A stretch of DNA of 5,178 bases from DASQWP01 sp050697555 (GTDB taxonomy: Bacteria > Actinomycetota > Thermoleophilia > Gaiellales > Gaiellaceae). The notes under the pieces were generated by a model. The model had not been told where the DNA came from and searched no databases. It was given only the letters and a program-made list of their open reading frames with translations. This document shows positions 1 to 5,178 of the stretch, piece after piece. The stretch is from the NCBI GenBank assembly GCA_050697555.1, contig JBOHAD010000128.1:1-5178 (forward strand), in the 5' to 3' direction. The position numbers were made by a program, and so were the translations under genes. The stretch's first letter is position 1; every line of letters starts with the position of its first letter.

Positions 1-1442
1 GGCGCAAGCTCGCCGCCGCGCGGGCACTCGTCGAGCGCGCCGCGAGCGAGAGCTCGGGCGAGCACACCTACGGGATCAACACGGGCTTCGGCCGCTTCGT
101 CGAGCGGACGATCCCGCCCGAGCTCTCCGAGGAGCTCCAGCTCCGCCTTCTCCGCAGCCACGCGTGCGGCGTGGGGGAGCCGTACCCGGACGAGGTCGTG
201 CGCGCGGCCATGCTCCTGCGCGCGAACGCCCTCGCGAAGGGCTACTCGGGCGCGCGCGTGGAGACGGTCGAGCTCCTGCTGGCGTGTCTGAACAGGGGCG
301 TCCTGCCCGTCGTCCCGAGCCGCGGCTCGGTCGGCGCCTCGGGTGACCTCGCGCCGCTCGCCCACCTGGCGCTCCCGCTCGTCGGCGAGGGCTGGGCTCG
401 TGTGGAAGGACAACGGCTCGCGGGCGCGGACGCGCTCGCCCGCGTCGAGCTCGAGCCGGTTCGCCTGCGCGCCAAGGAGGGGCTCTCGCTAGTCAACGGG
501 ACTCAGTTCATGGCTGCGATTGGCGCACTCGCGCTCGTCCGGGGCCGGCGGCTGGCGAAGTCTGGGGACGTCGCGTGTGCGCTCTCGCTCGAGGCGCTCC
601 AGGGCTCGCGCGCCAGCTTCCTGCCGGAGATCCACGAGCTGCGTCCGCTTCCCGGCCAGCAGGCGTCGGCGGCCAACGTCATCCGCCTGCTCGAAGGGTC
701 GGCGATCATCGAGGCGCACCGCTGGTGCGACAAGGTGCAGGACGCGTATTCGCTCCGCTGCGCGCCGCAGGTGCACGGGGCGAGCCGAGACCTCCTCGCC
801 TACGCCGAGGCGACGGTGGCCGTCGAGCTGAACGCGGCCACCGACAACCCGCTCGTGCTCGTCGGCCAAGGCGAGCTCGTCTCGAACGGGAACTTCCACG
901 GGCAGCCGCTCGCGTTCGCGCTCGACGGGGCGGCGATGGCCTTCGCCGAGCTCGCCTCCATCTCCGAGCGGCGAGTGGAGCGGCTCACGAACCCCTCCCT
1001 CTCGGACGGCCTCCCCGCCTTCCTCACCCACGACGGCGGGCTCAACTCGGGGTTCATGATCCCGCAGTACGTGGCCGCTGCGCTCGTGAGCGAGAACAAG
1101 GTGCTCTGCCACCCGGCGAGCGTCGACTCCATCCCGACGAGCGCCGGCCAGGAGGATCACGTCTCCATGGGCAACGCTTCGGCGCTCAAGGCCTGGCAGG
1201 TGCTCGCCAACGCCGAGCGTGCGCTCGCGATCGAGTTGCTCGCCGGGGCACAGGGGATCGAGTTCCTCGCACCGCTCGAGCCCGGGGCCGGCGTGCGGGC
1301 AGCGCACGACTTCGTCCGCTCGCTCTCGGAGACGGTGCACGAGGACCGCCCGCTCGCGGAGGACATCGAGCGCGTGGCGGAGGCGATCGCGGACGGCAAG
1401 CTCGTGTCTGCTGTCGAGCACGAGGTGGGGGGGCTCGCATGA
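1..1442 (+). CDS. hutH: Histidine ammonia-lyase (histidase), 5'-truncated by window edge
   Basis: Removes ammonia from L-histidine to give trans-urocanate, the first step of histidine degradation, in the cytosol. The frame is open from base 3, giving 479 visible codons to the TGA at 1440-1442. The family is about 510 residues, so roughly 30 N-terminal residues lie outside the window. The GTG at 171 is an internal valine, not a start, because conserved sequence continues upstream of it. Visible motifs in order are YGINTGFG (69-92, catalytic-type Tyr), SHACGVG (156-176, the His typical of HAL/TAL rather than PAL), and GSVGASGDLAPLAH with the Ala-Ser-Gly that cyclises into the MIO cofactor (336-344). 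KVQDAYSLRC, NAATDNPLV, NSGFMIP and SAGQEDHVSMG follow. Sequence alone leaves some room for a tyrosine ammonia-lyase, but hutU and hutI downstream settle it as HutH. Its stop sits inside an ATGA that also offers a start codon. Confidence 0.96.
   Translation, partial: RKLAAARALVERAASESSGEHTYGINTGFGRFVERTIPPELSEELQLRLLRSHACGVGEPYPDEVVRAAMLLRANALAKGYSGARVETVELLLACLNRGVLPVVPSRGSVGASGDLAPLAHLALPLVGEGWARVEGQRLAGADALARVELEPVRLRAKEGLSLVNGTQFMAAIGALALVRGRRLAKSGDVACALSLEALQGSRASFLPEIHELRPLPGQQASAANVIRLLEGSAIIEAHRWCDKVQDAYSLRCAPQVHGASRDLLAYAEATVAVELNAATDNPLVLVGQGELVSNGNFHGQPLAFALDGAAMAFAELASISERRVERLTNPSLSDGLPAFLTHDGGLNSGFMIPQYVAAALVSENKVLCHPASVDSIPTSAGQEDHVSMGNASALKAWQVLANAERALAIELLAGAQGIEFLAPLEPGAGVRAAHDFVRSLSETVHEDRPLAEDIERVAEAIADGKLVSAVEHEVGGLA
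1422..1427 (+). promoter_or_regulatory. Shine-Dalgarno-like GAGGTG at the end of hutH
   Basis: GAGGTG, followed by a run of G, lies inside the last codons of hutH, 11 nt before the ATG at 1439 that overlaps the hutH stop. It is the best ribosome binding site near this junction. The annotated hutU start at 1576 has no comparable site. I infer it was the original hutU ribosome binding site before the junction was lengthened. Confidence 0.5.
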
Positions 1443-1446
1443 GCGT
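1439..1446 (+). repeat. 8-bp direct repeat ATGAGCGT, left copy
   Basis: This ATGAGCGT contains the hutH stop (TGA 1440-1442) and an overlapping ATG. An identical 8-mer lies at 1576-1583, where it forms the hutU start. The bases on either side of the two copies differ, so the identity is exactly 8 bp. It looks like a target-site duplication around 1447-1575. Chance is possible, because Met-Ser-Val is a common N-terminus. Confidence 0.6.
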
Positions 1447-1579
1447 TGCTCGCCTTCGGCTCGCTCCCGTGGGGGAAACCATGTTTCCCCCACGTGCCCC
1501 CTTCTTTGACTCTGTGGGGGAACCTCCCAGTTCCCCCACACCCCCTCCACACGCTCACAGGCCACAGGCTGGCCTATGA
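1439..1579 (+). CDS. Possible 46-codon bridging ORF between hutH and hutU
   Basis: An ATG at 1439 overlaps the hutH stop as ATGA, and its frame stays open for 46 codons. It ends on a TGA (1577-1579) that overlaps the hutU ATG, again as ATGA. The predicted peptide begins MSVARLRLAPVGETMF, is rich in proline, and has no membrane helix or domain I recognise. Its coding sequence is mostly the two hairpins, so a functional peptide is unlikely. A GAGGTG lies 11 nt upstream of the ATG. I infer that, if translated, the frame serves as a leader that carries ribosomes from hutH to hutU. It may equally be an untranslated accident of the 137-bp spacing. Confidence 0.3.
   Translation: MSVARLRLAPVGETMFPPRAPFFDSVGEPPSSPTPPPHAHRPQAGL
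1468..1494. repeat. Perfect hairpin, 12-bp stem with 3-nt loop
   Basis: The arms CGTGGGGGAAAC (1468-1479) and GTTTCCCCCACG (1483-1494) are exact reverse complements around the loop CAT. The stem would be very stable in RNA. It is not followed by a T tract (next bases TGCCCCCTTC), so it is not a standard intrinsic terminator. It shares its core arm GTGGGGGAA with the next hairpin. Confidence 0.85.
1513..1540. repeat. Perfect hairpin, 11-bp stem with 6-nt loop
   Basis: The arms TGTGGGGGAAC (1513-1523) and GTTCCCCCACA (1530-1540) are exact reverse complements around the loop CTCCCA. It is a near-copy of the hairpin at 1468-1494. Each left arm can also pair over 9 bp (GTGGGGGAA with TTCCCCCAC) with the right arm of the other hairpin. 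Alternative folds are therefore possible. No T tract follows. Confidence 0.85.
1559..1575. repeat. Short hairpin abutting the hutU start codon
   Basis: AGGCCA (1559-1564) and TGGCCT (1570-1575) pair exactly around the 5-nt loop CAGGC, ending on the base before the hutU ATG. It occupies the place where a Shine-Dalgarno sequence would be expected, and only an AGG in the loop remains as a weak candidate. A 6-bp stem is not rare in DNA this rich in G and C, so its function is uncertain. Confidence 0.5.
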
Positions 1580-1583
1580 GCGT
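1576..1583 (+). repeat. 8-bp direct repeat ATGAGCGT, right copy (hutU start)
   Basis: Identical to 1439-1446 and offset from it by 137 bp. It forms the first codons of hutU (ATG AGC GT). The same ATGA creates the stop of the bridging frame that starts at 1439. Confidence 0.6.
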
Positions 1584-3276
1584 GACCTCGGTCGAGCAGC
1601 TCGTCGAGGAGCTCTGCGGCGACCTCTCTGCGATTCGGGCGCCGCGCGGGCGCGAGCTCCACGCACGCTCGTGGCAGACGGAGGCGCCGCTCCGGATGCT
1701 GCTCAACAACCTCGACCGGGAGGTTGCCGAGCGTCCCGAGCAGCTCATCGTCTACGGGGGCTCTGGCAAGGCGGCGCGGAACCACGATGCCCTGCGGGCG
1801 CTGGTGCGCTCGCTGCTCACGCTCGGCGAGGACGAGACGCTCCTCGTCCAGAGCGGCAAGCCCGTCGGCGTCTTCCGCACGCACCCGGGCGCGCCGCGCG
1901 TGTTGATCGCCAACGCGCTCCTCGTCCCACGCTGGGCGACCTGGGACGAGTTCCGCCGCCTGGAGGCGCTGGGTCTGACGATGTTCGGCCAGATGACCGC
2001 CGGGAGCTGGATCTACATCGGCACCCAGGGAATTCTCCAGGGCACGTACCAGACCTTCGCCGCAGCGGGGGAGAAGCATTTCGGGGACGCCAACCTCGCG
2101 GGCCGGACGATCCTCACGGCCGGTCTCGGCGGCATGGGCGGCGCGCAGCCTCTGGCGGCGACGATGGCCGGCGCCGCGATCCTCTGCATCGAGGTCGATC
2201 CCTTGCGGATCGAGCGCCGCCTCGAGACCCGCTACCTCGACGAGGCCGCGGAGTCCCTGGAGGACGCTCTGGCGCGCGTCCGAGAGGCCGCCGCTGAGCG
2301 GCGGCCTCTGTCGGTCGGGCTCCTTGGGAACGCCGCCGAGATCGTCCCCGAGCTCGTCCGCCGGGGCGAGCAGTTCGATCTCGTCACCGACCAGACTGCC
2401 GCCCACGATCCCCTGAACGGCTACATCCCTGCTGGCCTCTCGGTCGAGGAGGCCACCGCTCTCCGCTCGTCCGCTCCGGACGAGTACCTGTCACAGGCGC
2501 GTGCCAGCATCGCAACGCATGTGTCAGGACTGCTCGAGCTCGCCCGCCTGGGGAGCTACGTTTTTGACTACGGGAACAACCTACGGGGGGAGGCGCAGCA
2601 GGCGGGCGTAGACGACGCGTTCACATATCCGGGATTCGTCCCGGCCTATATCCGGCCGCTCTTCTGCCGCGGCGTCGGGCCCTTCCGCTGGGCGGCGCTG
2701 TCGGGGGATCCGGAGGACATCGCAGCGATCGACGGGGCGTTGCGCGACCTCTTTCCCGACGACCTCCTGCTCCAGCGCTGGCTCGAGGTTGCGCCCGAGC
2801 GAGTCGCCTTCCAAGGTTTGCCCGCCCGCATCTGCTGGCTCGGCTACGGGAACCGGGCCAAAGCGGGCCTTGCGATCAACGAGCTCGTGCGCAGCGGACG
2901 TGTTACGGCGCCCGTGGTCATCGGCCGCGACCATCTCGACTCGGGGTCGGTCGCCTCGCCCTATCGCGAGACCGAGGCGATGCAGGACGGCTCCGACGCG
3001 ATCGCCGACTGGCCGATTCTGAACGCGCTGCTGAACACGGCCGCCGGCGCGACGTGGGTGAGCGTCCACCACGGCGGCGGCGTCGGCATCGGCAACTCGA
3101 TCCACGCCGGCATGGTCGTCGTGGCCGACGGCACCGACGACGCGGCCGAGCGGCTCGAGCGGGTGCTCACGACGGATCCGGGCATCGGCGTGCTCCGCCA
3201 CGCCGACGCGGGCTACGACGAGGCGCTCGACGCCGCGCGCGAGCACGGCCTCGACCTTCCCGGCCGCACCGATTAG
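1576..3276 (+). CDS. hutU: Urocanate hydratase (urocanase)
   Basis: Adds water to urocanate to give 4-imidazolone-5-propionate, using a tightly bound NAD+ as electrophile, in the cytosol. The 566 residues are close to the usual 550-560 and the gene appears intact. Family motifs in order are LLNNLDREVAE (42-52), YGGSGKAARN (60-69), QSGKPVGVFRTH (92-103), and the glycine-rich NAD-binding segment GLGGMGGAQP (183-192). VTDQTAAHDPLNGY (270-283), DYGNN (331-335), FCRGVGPFRW (363-372) and ARICWLGYG (417-425) follow. That last motif carries Cys420, the equivalent of the conserved active-site Cys of Pseudomonas urocanase (Cys410). RDHLDSGSVASPYRETE (451-467) and SVHHGGGVGIG (496-506) complete the set. 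The ATG at 1576 lies a short distance before the conserved RAPRG (21-25), as expected. It lacks a convincing Shine-Dalgarno sequence, and a hairpin ends directly before it. Expression may depend on ribosomes arriving from upstream. Confidence 0.97.
   Translation: MSVTSVEQLVEELCGDLSAIRAPRGRELHARSWQTEAPLRMLLNNLDREVAERPEQLIVYGGSGKAARNHDALRALVRSLLTLGEDETLLVQSGKPVGVFRTHPGAPRVLIANALLVPRWATWDEFRRLEALGLTMFGQMTAGSWIYIGTQGILQGTYQTFAAAGEKHFGDANLAGRTILTAGLGGMGGAQPLAATMAGAAILCIEVDPLRIERRLETRYLDEAAESLEDALARVREAAAERRPLSVGLLGNAAEIVPELVRRGEQFDLVTDQTAAHDPLNGYIPAGLSVEEATALRSSAPDEYLSQARASIATHVSGLLELARLGSYVFDYGNNLRGEAQQAGVDDAFTYPGFVPAYIRPLFCRGVGPFRWAALSGDPEDIAAIDGALRDLFPDDLLLQRWLEVAPERVAFQGLPARICWLGYGNRAKAGLAINELVRSGRVTAPVVIGRDHLDSGSVASPYRETEAMQDGSDAIADWPILNALLNTAAGATWVSVHHGGGVGIGNSIHAGMVVVADGTDDAAERLERVLTTDPGIGVLRHADAGYDEALDAAREHGLDLPGRTD
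2283..2309. repeat. 27-nt perfect palindrome inside hutU
   Basis: AGAGGCCGCCGCT (2283-2295) and AGCGGCGGCCTCT (2297-2309) are exact reverse complements around a single central G. As RNA this gives a 12-bp stem with the loop TGA, the same geometry as the hairpin at 1468-1494 but a different sequence. It encodes about residues 236-245 (REAAAERRPL) of urocanase, just before the conserved GNAAE segment. The protein is not visibly longer there than the Pseudomonas enzyme as I recall it, so this is not an insertion. No T tract follows. Confidence 0.8.
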
Positions 3277-3312
3277 CGGCCAGGCGAGATTGCGAAGTAC
3301 GGTTCCGCGCGC

Positions 3313-4530
3313 GTGAGCGCGCTGCTCGTCCGCGACCTGGCGCAGGTCGTCTCCCCTGCGGGAGACCGTGCGCCCCTGCGCGGAACCACGCTCAGGGAGG
3401 TCCGCGTCATCGAGAACGGCTACGTCCTCTGCGAGAAGGGTCGCATCGCCGCGGTCGGGCCCATGAGCGAGCTCGGGCCGCTCGAGGGCGCCGTGCGCGA
3501 GCTGGACGGGCGCGGCTGCGCCGCCGTCCCAGGGCTCGTCGACTGCCACACGCACGCCTGCTTCGCGGGCGATCGAGCGGGCGAGTTCGAGCTGCGCTCC
3601 GCGGGCGCCGGCTACGAGGCGTTGCACGCCGCGGGCGGCGGCATCCTCTCGAGCGTGCGGGCCACCCGCGCCGCGGGAGAGGACGGGCTCGCGGCCGCTC
3701 TCCAGCGTCACCGCGGTTGGATGCGCGCCCACGGGACGACGACGTGGGAGGCGAAGTCCGGCTACGGGCTCGACCGCGACACGGAGCTCGCCCAGCTCCG
3801 CGTGATCCGAGACGCGGGCGGCGTGCCGACCTGGCTCGGCGCTCACGCGGTCCCGCCCGAGTTCAAGGACGCTGACGGGTACCTCGACTTCGCGCTCGCC
3901 GAGGTCCTCCCCGATGCGGCGTCGATCGCGGAGGCCGCGGACGTCTTCCTCGAGCGCGGCGCGTTCGACGCCGTGCAGGCGCGCCGCTATCTCCACGCTT
4001 GCGCGGAGGCCGGGCTCGTCCTGCGCCTCCATGCCGACCAGTTCACCGAGGCGGGCGGGATCGGGCTCGCCGTGGAGCTCGGCGCCCGGAGCGTCGACCA
4101 CCTCGAGGCGACCAGGCCCGCGGGCGTTCGGATCCTCGCGGCGAGCGAGGTCGCCGCGGTGCTTCTTCCCGTGGCGGCGCTCTTCCTCGGGCGCCCGATG
4201 CCGCCGGCGCGCGAGCTCGTCGACGCAGGCGCGATCGTAGCCCTGGCCACCGACTTCAACCCCGGGAGCGCCTTCTGCGAAAGCCTCCCGGTGGTCATGA
4301 GCATCGCCTGCACGCAGATGGGGATGGCGCCGGCGGAGGCGCTCGCAGCGTGCACCGTCAACGCCGCCCACGTTCTCGGCCGCGCTGACCGCGTCGGCCG
4401 ACTCGACCTCGGCTACGCGGCGGATCTGCTCCTCCTCGACGTCCCGGACTGGCGCTACCTCGCTTACCATCTCGGAGGAGAGCACGTGGCTGTCGTGATG
4501 GAGGGTGGAGAGGTCGTATGGGAGCGCTGA
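3313..4530 (+). CDS. hutI: Imidazolonepropionase
   Basis: Hydrolyses 4-imidazolone-5-propionate to N-formimino-L-glutamate, the third step of histidine degradation. It is a cytosolic metal-dependent amidohydrolase, and its 405 residues match the family. Metal ligands visible by family pattern are His79 and His81 (DCHTHACFAGDR), His240 (RLHADQF) and Asp314 (ATDFNPGS). Other conserved active-site candidates are Arg88, Tyr151 (KSGYGLD), His178 (LGAHAVPPEF) and His263 (VDHLE). The C-terminal part closes the small beta domain (GYAADLLLLDVPDW, 368-381). The GTG at 3313 is the first ATG, GTG or TTG in frame after the stop at 3274. It gives the expected N-terminus, about 75 residues before the HTH metal motif. 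No good Shine-Dalgarno sequence precedes it; AGGCGAGA (3282-3289) is too far away. The gap from hutU is 36 nt and holds nothing else I can identify. Confidence 0.97.
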   Translation: MSALLVRDLAQVVSPAGDRAPLRGTTLREVRVIENGYVLCEKGRIAAVGPMSELGPLEGAVRELDGRGCAAVPGLVDCHTHACFAGDRAGEFELRSAGAGYEALHAAGGGILSSVRATRAAGEDGLAAALQRHRGWMRAHGTTTWEAKSGYGLDRDTELAQLRVIRDAGGVPTWLGAHAVPPEFKDADGYLDFALAEVLPDAASIAEAADVFLERGAFDAVQARRYLHACAEAGLVLRLHADQFTEAGGIGLAVELGARSVDHLEATRPAGVRILAASEVAAVLLPVAALFLGRPMPPARELVDAGAIVALATDFNPGSAFCESLPVVMSIACTQMGMAPAEALAACTVNAAHVLGRADRVGRLDLGYAADLLLLDVPDWRYLAYHLGGEHVAVVMEGGEVVWER

Positions 4531-4534
4531 CCCG

Positions 4535-4780
4535 ATGAGCTGGTGGGTGCCGTTCGCCTTCATCGCCGCCGCGATCGCGGGCATCGTCATCGCCTACAGC
4601 CTCACGGCCGGCCGGCCGCGCGCCTCCACCGCGGCCCCGGAGGCCCTTCCGCACCACGGTCGGCGTAAGACCCGCTACGAGCAGGACAACGAGCTCGTCT
4701 GGAATCCCGGCGCGTTCGTCGCGGCGTTCGCGCTCGTCGGCATCCTCGTGCTCATCGGCGTCCTCATGGAGGTGCTCTGA
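4535..4780 (+). CDS. Small two-helix membrane protein, unknown function
   Basis: An 81-residue protein I do not recognise. Two hydrophobic segments, about residues 4-22 (beginning WVPFAFIAAAIAG) and 59-79 (beginning GAFVAAFALVG), flank a polar loop rich in basic residues (HHGRRKTR, 40-47). By the positive-inside rule the loop should be cytoplasmic and both ends outside; this is inference. The ATG at 4535 is chosen over an in-frame GTG at 4505 inside hutI. GGAG (4521-4524) lies 10 nt before the ATG, and the protein then opens directly into the first helix. It begins 4 nt after the hutI stop and ends 3 nt before the next gene, so co-transcription with hutI is likely. There are no catalytic or metal motifs. 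A transporter accessory subunit or an unrelated housekeeping membrane protein are both possible. Confidence 0.75.
   Translation: MSWWVPFAFIAAAIAGIVIAYSLTAGRPRASTAAPEALPHHGRRKTRYEQDNELVWNPGAFVAAFALVGILVLIGVLMEVL
4768..4772 (+). promoter_or_regulatory. Ribosome binding site GGAGG for the last gene
   Basis: GGAGG lies inside the 3' end of the preceding gene, 11 nt before the ATG at 4784. It is the clearest Shine-Dalgarno sequence in the window and supports that start. Confidence 0.65.
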
Positions 4781-4783
4781 GCG

Positions 4784-5178
4784 ATGCCGTCCCGCAAGCA
4801 GCGTCGCCGGCGCGAGAAGCTCAAGCGGCACGAGTACGAATACGTCCTCGAGACGGAAGAGGGCGAGGAGATCCCCCTCGAGCGGCCGCGCGACCGAGAC
4901 GCCCGGGAGGGGCGGACGGGAGAGCGGGCGAAGCCGGAGAAGGGCCCGGTCGACCGGCGCGGCCGACCTGTGCCGAAGCCTTCCCTGCGGCGCGTTCTTC
5001 GGCGCTCGGCCATCTTCGCGCCGCTGATCGCGCTCTTCATCTACCTGACGAGCGGGGACGAGCTCACGATCGTCGGGCTCGTCTTCAACATCGTCCTCCT
5101 GCTGGCGTTCTTCATGCCCTTCAGCTACATGGTCGACGTGTTCGTCTACCGCATGGTCATGCGCCGGCAGGAGCGCGA
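4784..5178 (+). CDS. Basic-tailed two-helix membrane protein, unknown function, 3'-truncated
   Basis: 131 codons are visible with no stop before the window edge, so the C-terminus is missing. The start ATG follows a GGAGG and lies 3 nt after the previous stop. Residues 1-16 are strongly basic (MPSRKQRRRREKLKRH). Residues 17-75 are charged, rich in Arg, Glu and Pro, and probably disordered. Two hydrophobic segments follow, about 75-89 (AIFAPLIALFIYL) and 96-116 (containing IVGLVFNIVLLLAFFM). A basic segment (YRMVMRRQER) then reaches the edge. Both ends of the visible part are probably cytoplasmic. From memory it resembles uncharacterised proteins of Thermoleophilia that start MPSRKQRRRR and end in a short membrane domain. 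I could not check this, and no function is known to me. Codon use matches the neighbours, so there is no sign of transfer. Confidence 0.75.
   Translation, partial: MPSRKQRRRREKLKRHEYEYVLETEEGEEIPLERPRDRDAREGRTGERAKPEKGPVDRRGRPVPKPSLRRVLRRSAIFAPLIALFIYLTSGDELTIVGLVFNIVLLLAFFMPFSYMVDVFVYRMVMRRQER

Larger units (their letters stand above)
1447..1575. mobile_element. Putative palindromic insertion (REP/MITE-like) between hutH and hutU
   Basis: This 129-bp segment fills the gap between two hut genes that otherwise look as if they once overlapped. It is bounded by identical ATGAGCGT copies. It contains two perfect hairpins sharing the arm GTGGGGGAA (1468-1494 and 1513-1540) and a third at its right end (1559-1575). 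It encodes no transposase. I see no clear terminal inverted repeats: the ends (TGCTCGCC and the complement of GGCTGGCCT) do not match each other. The call as a non-autonomous mobile or dispersed repeat is an inference from the flanking repeat and the palindromes. No second copy of the whole segment is present in this window. Confidence 0.4.

Noticed and set aside
171..173. GTG as the start of hutH
   Set aside because: Conserved HutH sequence, including YGINTGFG and the first part of SHACGVG, lies upstream in the same frame. The real start is outside the window.
315..330. 16-bp perfect palindrome CCGAGCCGCGGCTCGG in hutH
   Set aside because: Only eight matched pairs, all in conserved coding sequence just before the MIO tripeptide. 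About this much is expected by chance in DNA of this composition.
1506..1511. TTGACT as a promoter -35 box for hutU
   Set aside because: The region about 17 nt downstream (AGTTCC) does not resemble a -10 box and lies inside a hairpin arm.
1468..1540. Intrinsic transcription terminator after hutH
   Set aside because: The stems are strong, but neither is followed by a T tract, and the downstream genes belong to the same pathway on the same strand.
489..1748. Minus-strand open frame of 419 codons opposite hutH and the spacer
   Set aside because: Same cause: an antisense shadow of hutH, with no recognisable motif.
1446..2297. Plus-strand open frame of 283 codons running from the spacer into hutU
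   Set aside because: Out of frame with urocanase, with Arg/Gly/Pro-rich translation typical of a frame-shifted shadow.
2581..4590. Minus-strand open frame of 669 codons opposite hutU and hutI
   Set aside because: It mirrors two well-conserved enzymes, its translation is a low-complexity mix of Arg, Ala, Glu and Val with no domain, and such long antisense frames are expected when third codon positions are nearly all G or C.
4605..4618. GGCC-repeat palindrome in the small membrane-protein gene
   Set aside because: Simple low-complexity GC sequence encoding a short Ala/Gly/Arg stretch, with no supporting context.

Overview
The window is very GC-rich (about 70% by eye, with strong G/C preference at third codon positions). 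It carries one co-directional run of plus-strand genes for histidine degradation. Reading left to right it holds: the 3' part of hutH (histidine ammonia-lyase, N-terminus cut by the window edge), a complete hutU (urocanate hydratase), a complete hutI (imidazolonepropionase), a complete 81-codon gene for a two-helix membrane protein, and the 5' part of a gene for a basic, two-helix membrane protein that runs off the right edge. The composition and the style of the last two genes suggest a high-GC actinobacterium, possibly of the Thermoleophilia. That placement rests on memory of similar small proteins and is uncertain.

HutH, HutU and HutI catalyse three successive steps: histidine to urocanate, to imidazolone propionate, to N-formimino-glutamate. 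The enzyme for the last step (hutG or hutF type) and any regulator are not in view. From hutI onward the genes are packed with gaps of 4 and 3 nt, so the two membrane-protein genes are probably co-transcribed with hut, though nothing in them shows a role in histidine use.

The most interesting stretch is the hutH-hutU junction (1439-1583). The hutH stop lies in an ATGA, and the same 8-mer, ATGAGCGT, occurs there and again exactly at the hutU start, 137 bp downstream. Between the copies lie two near-identical perfect G/C-rich hairpins and a third hairpin abutting the hutU start codon. A good Shine-Dalgarno sequence precedes the first copy, and none precedes the real hutU start. The simplest reading is that hutH and hutU once overlapped by 4 bp. 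A palindromic element of about 129 bp then inserted with an 8-bp target duplication, or an equivalent duplication event occurred. The insert leaves an open 46-codon frame that starts at the old hutU start and stops on the new one, which could preserve translational coupling.

A separate 27-nt perfect palindrome lies inside hutU. No tRNA, rRNA, CRISPR array, convincing promoter or minus-strand gene was found. The long open frames in other registers are shadows produced by the high GC content.
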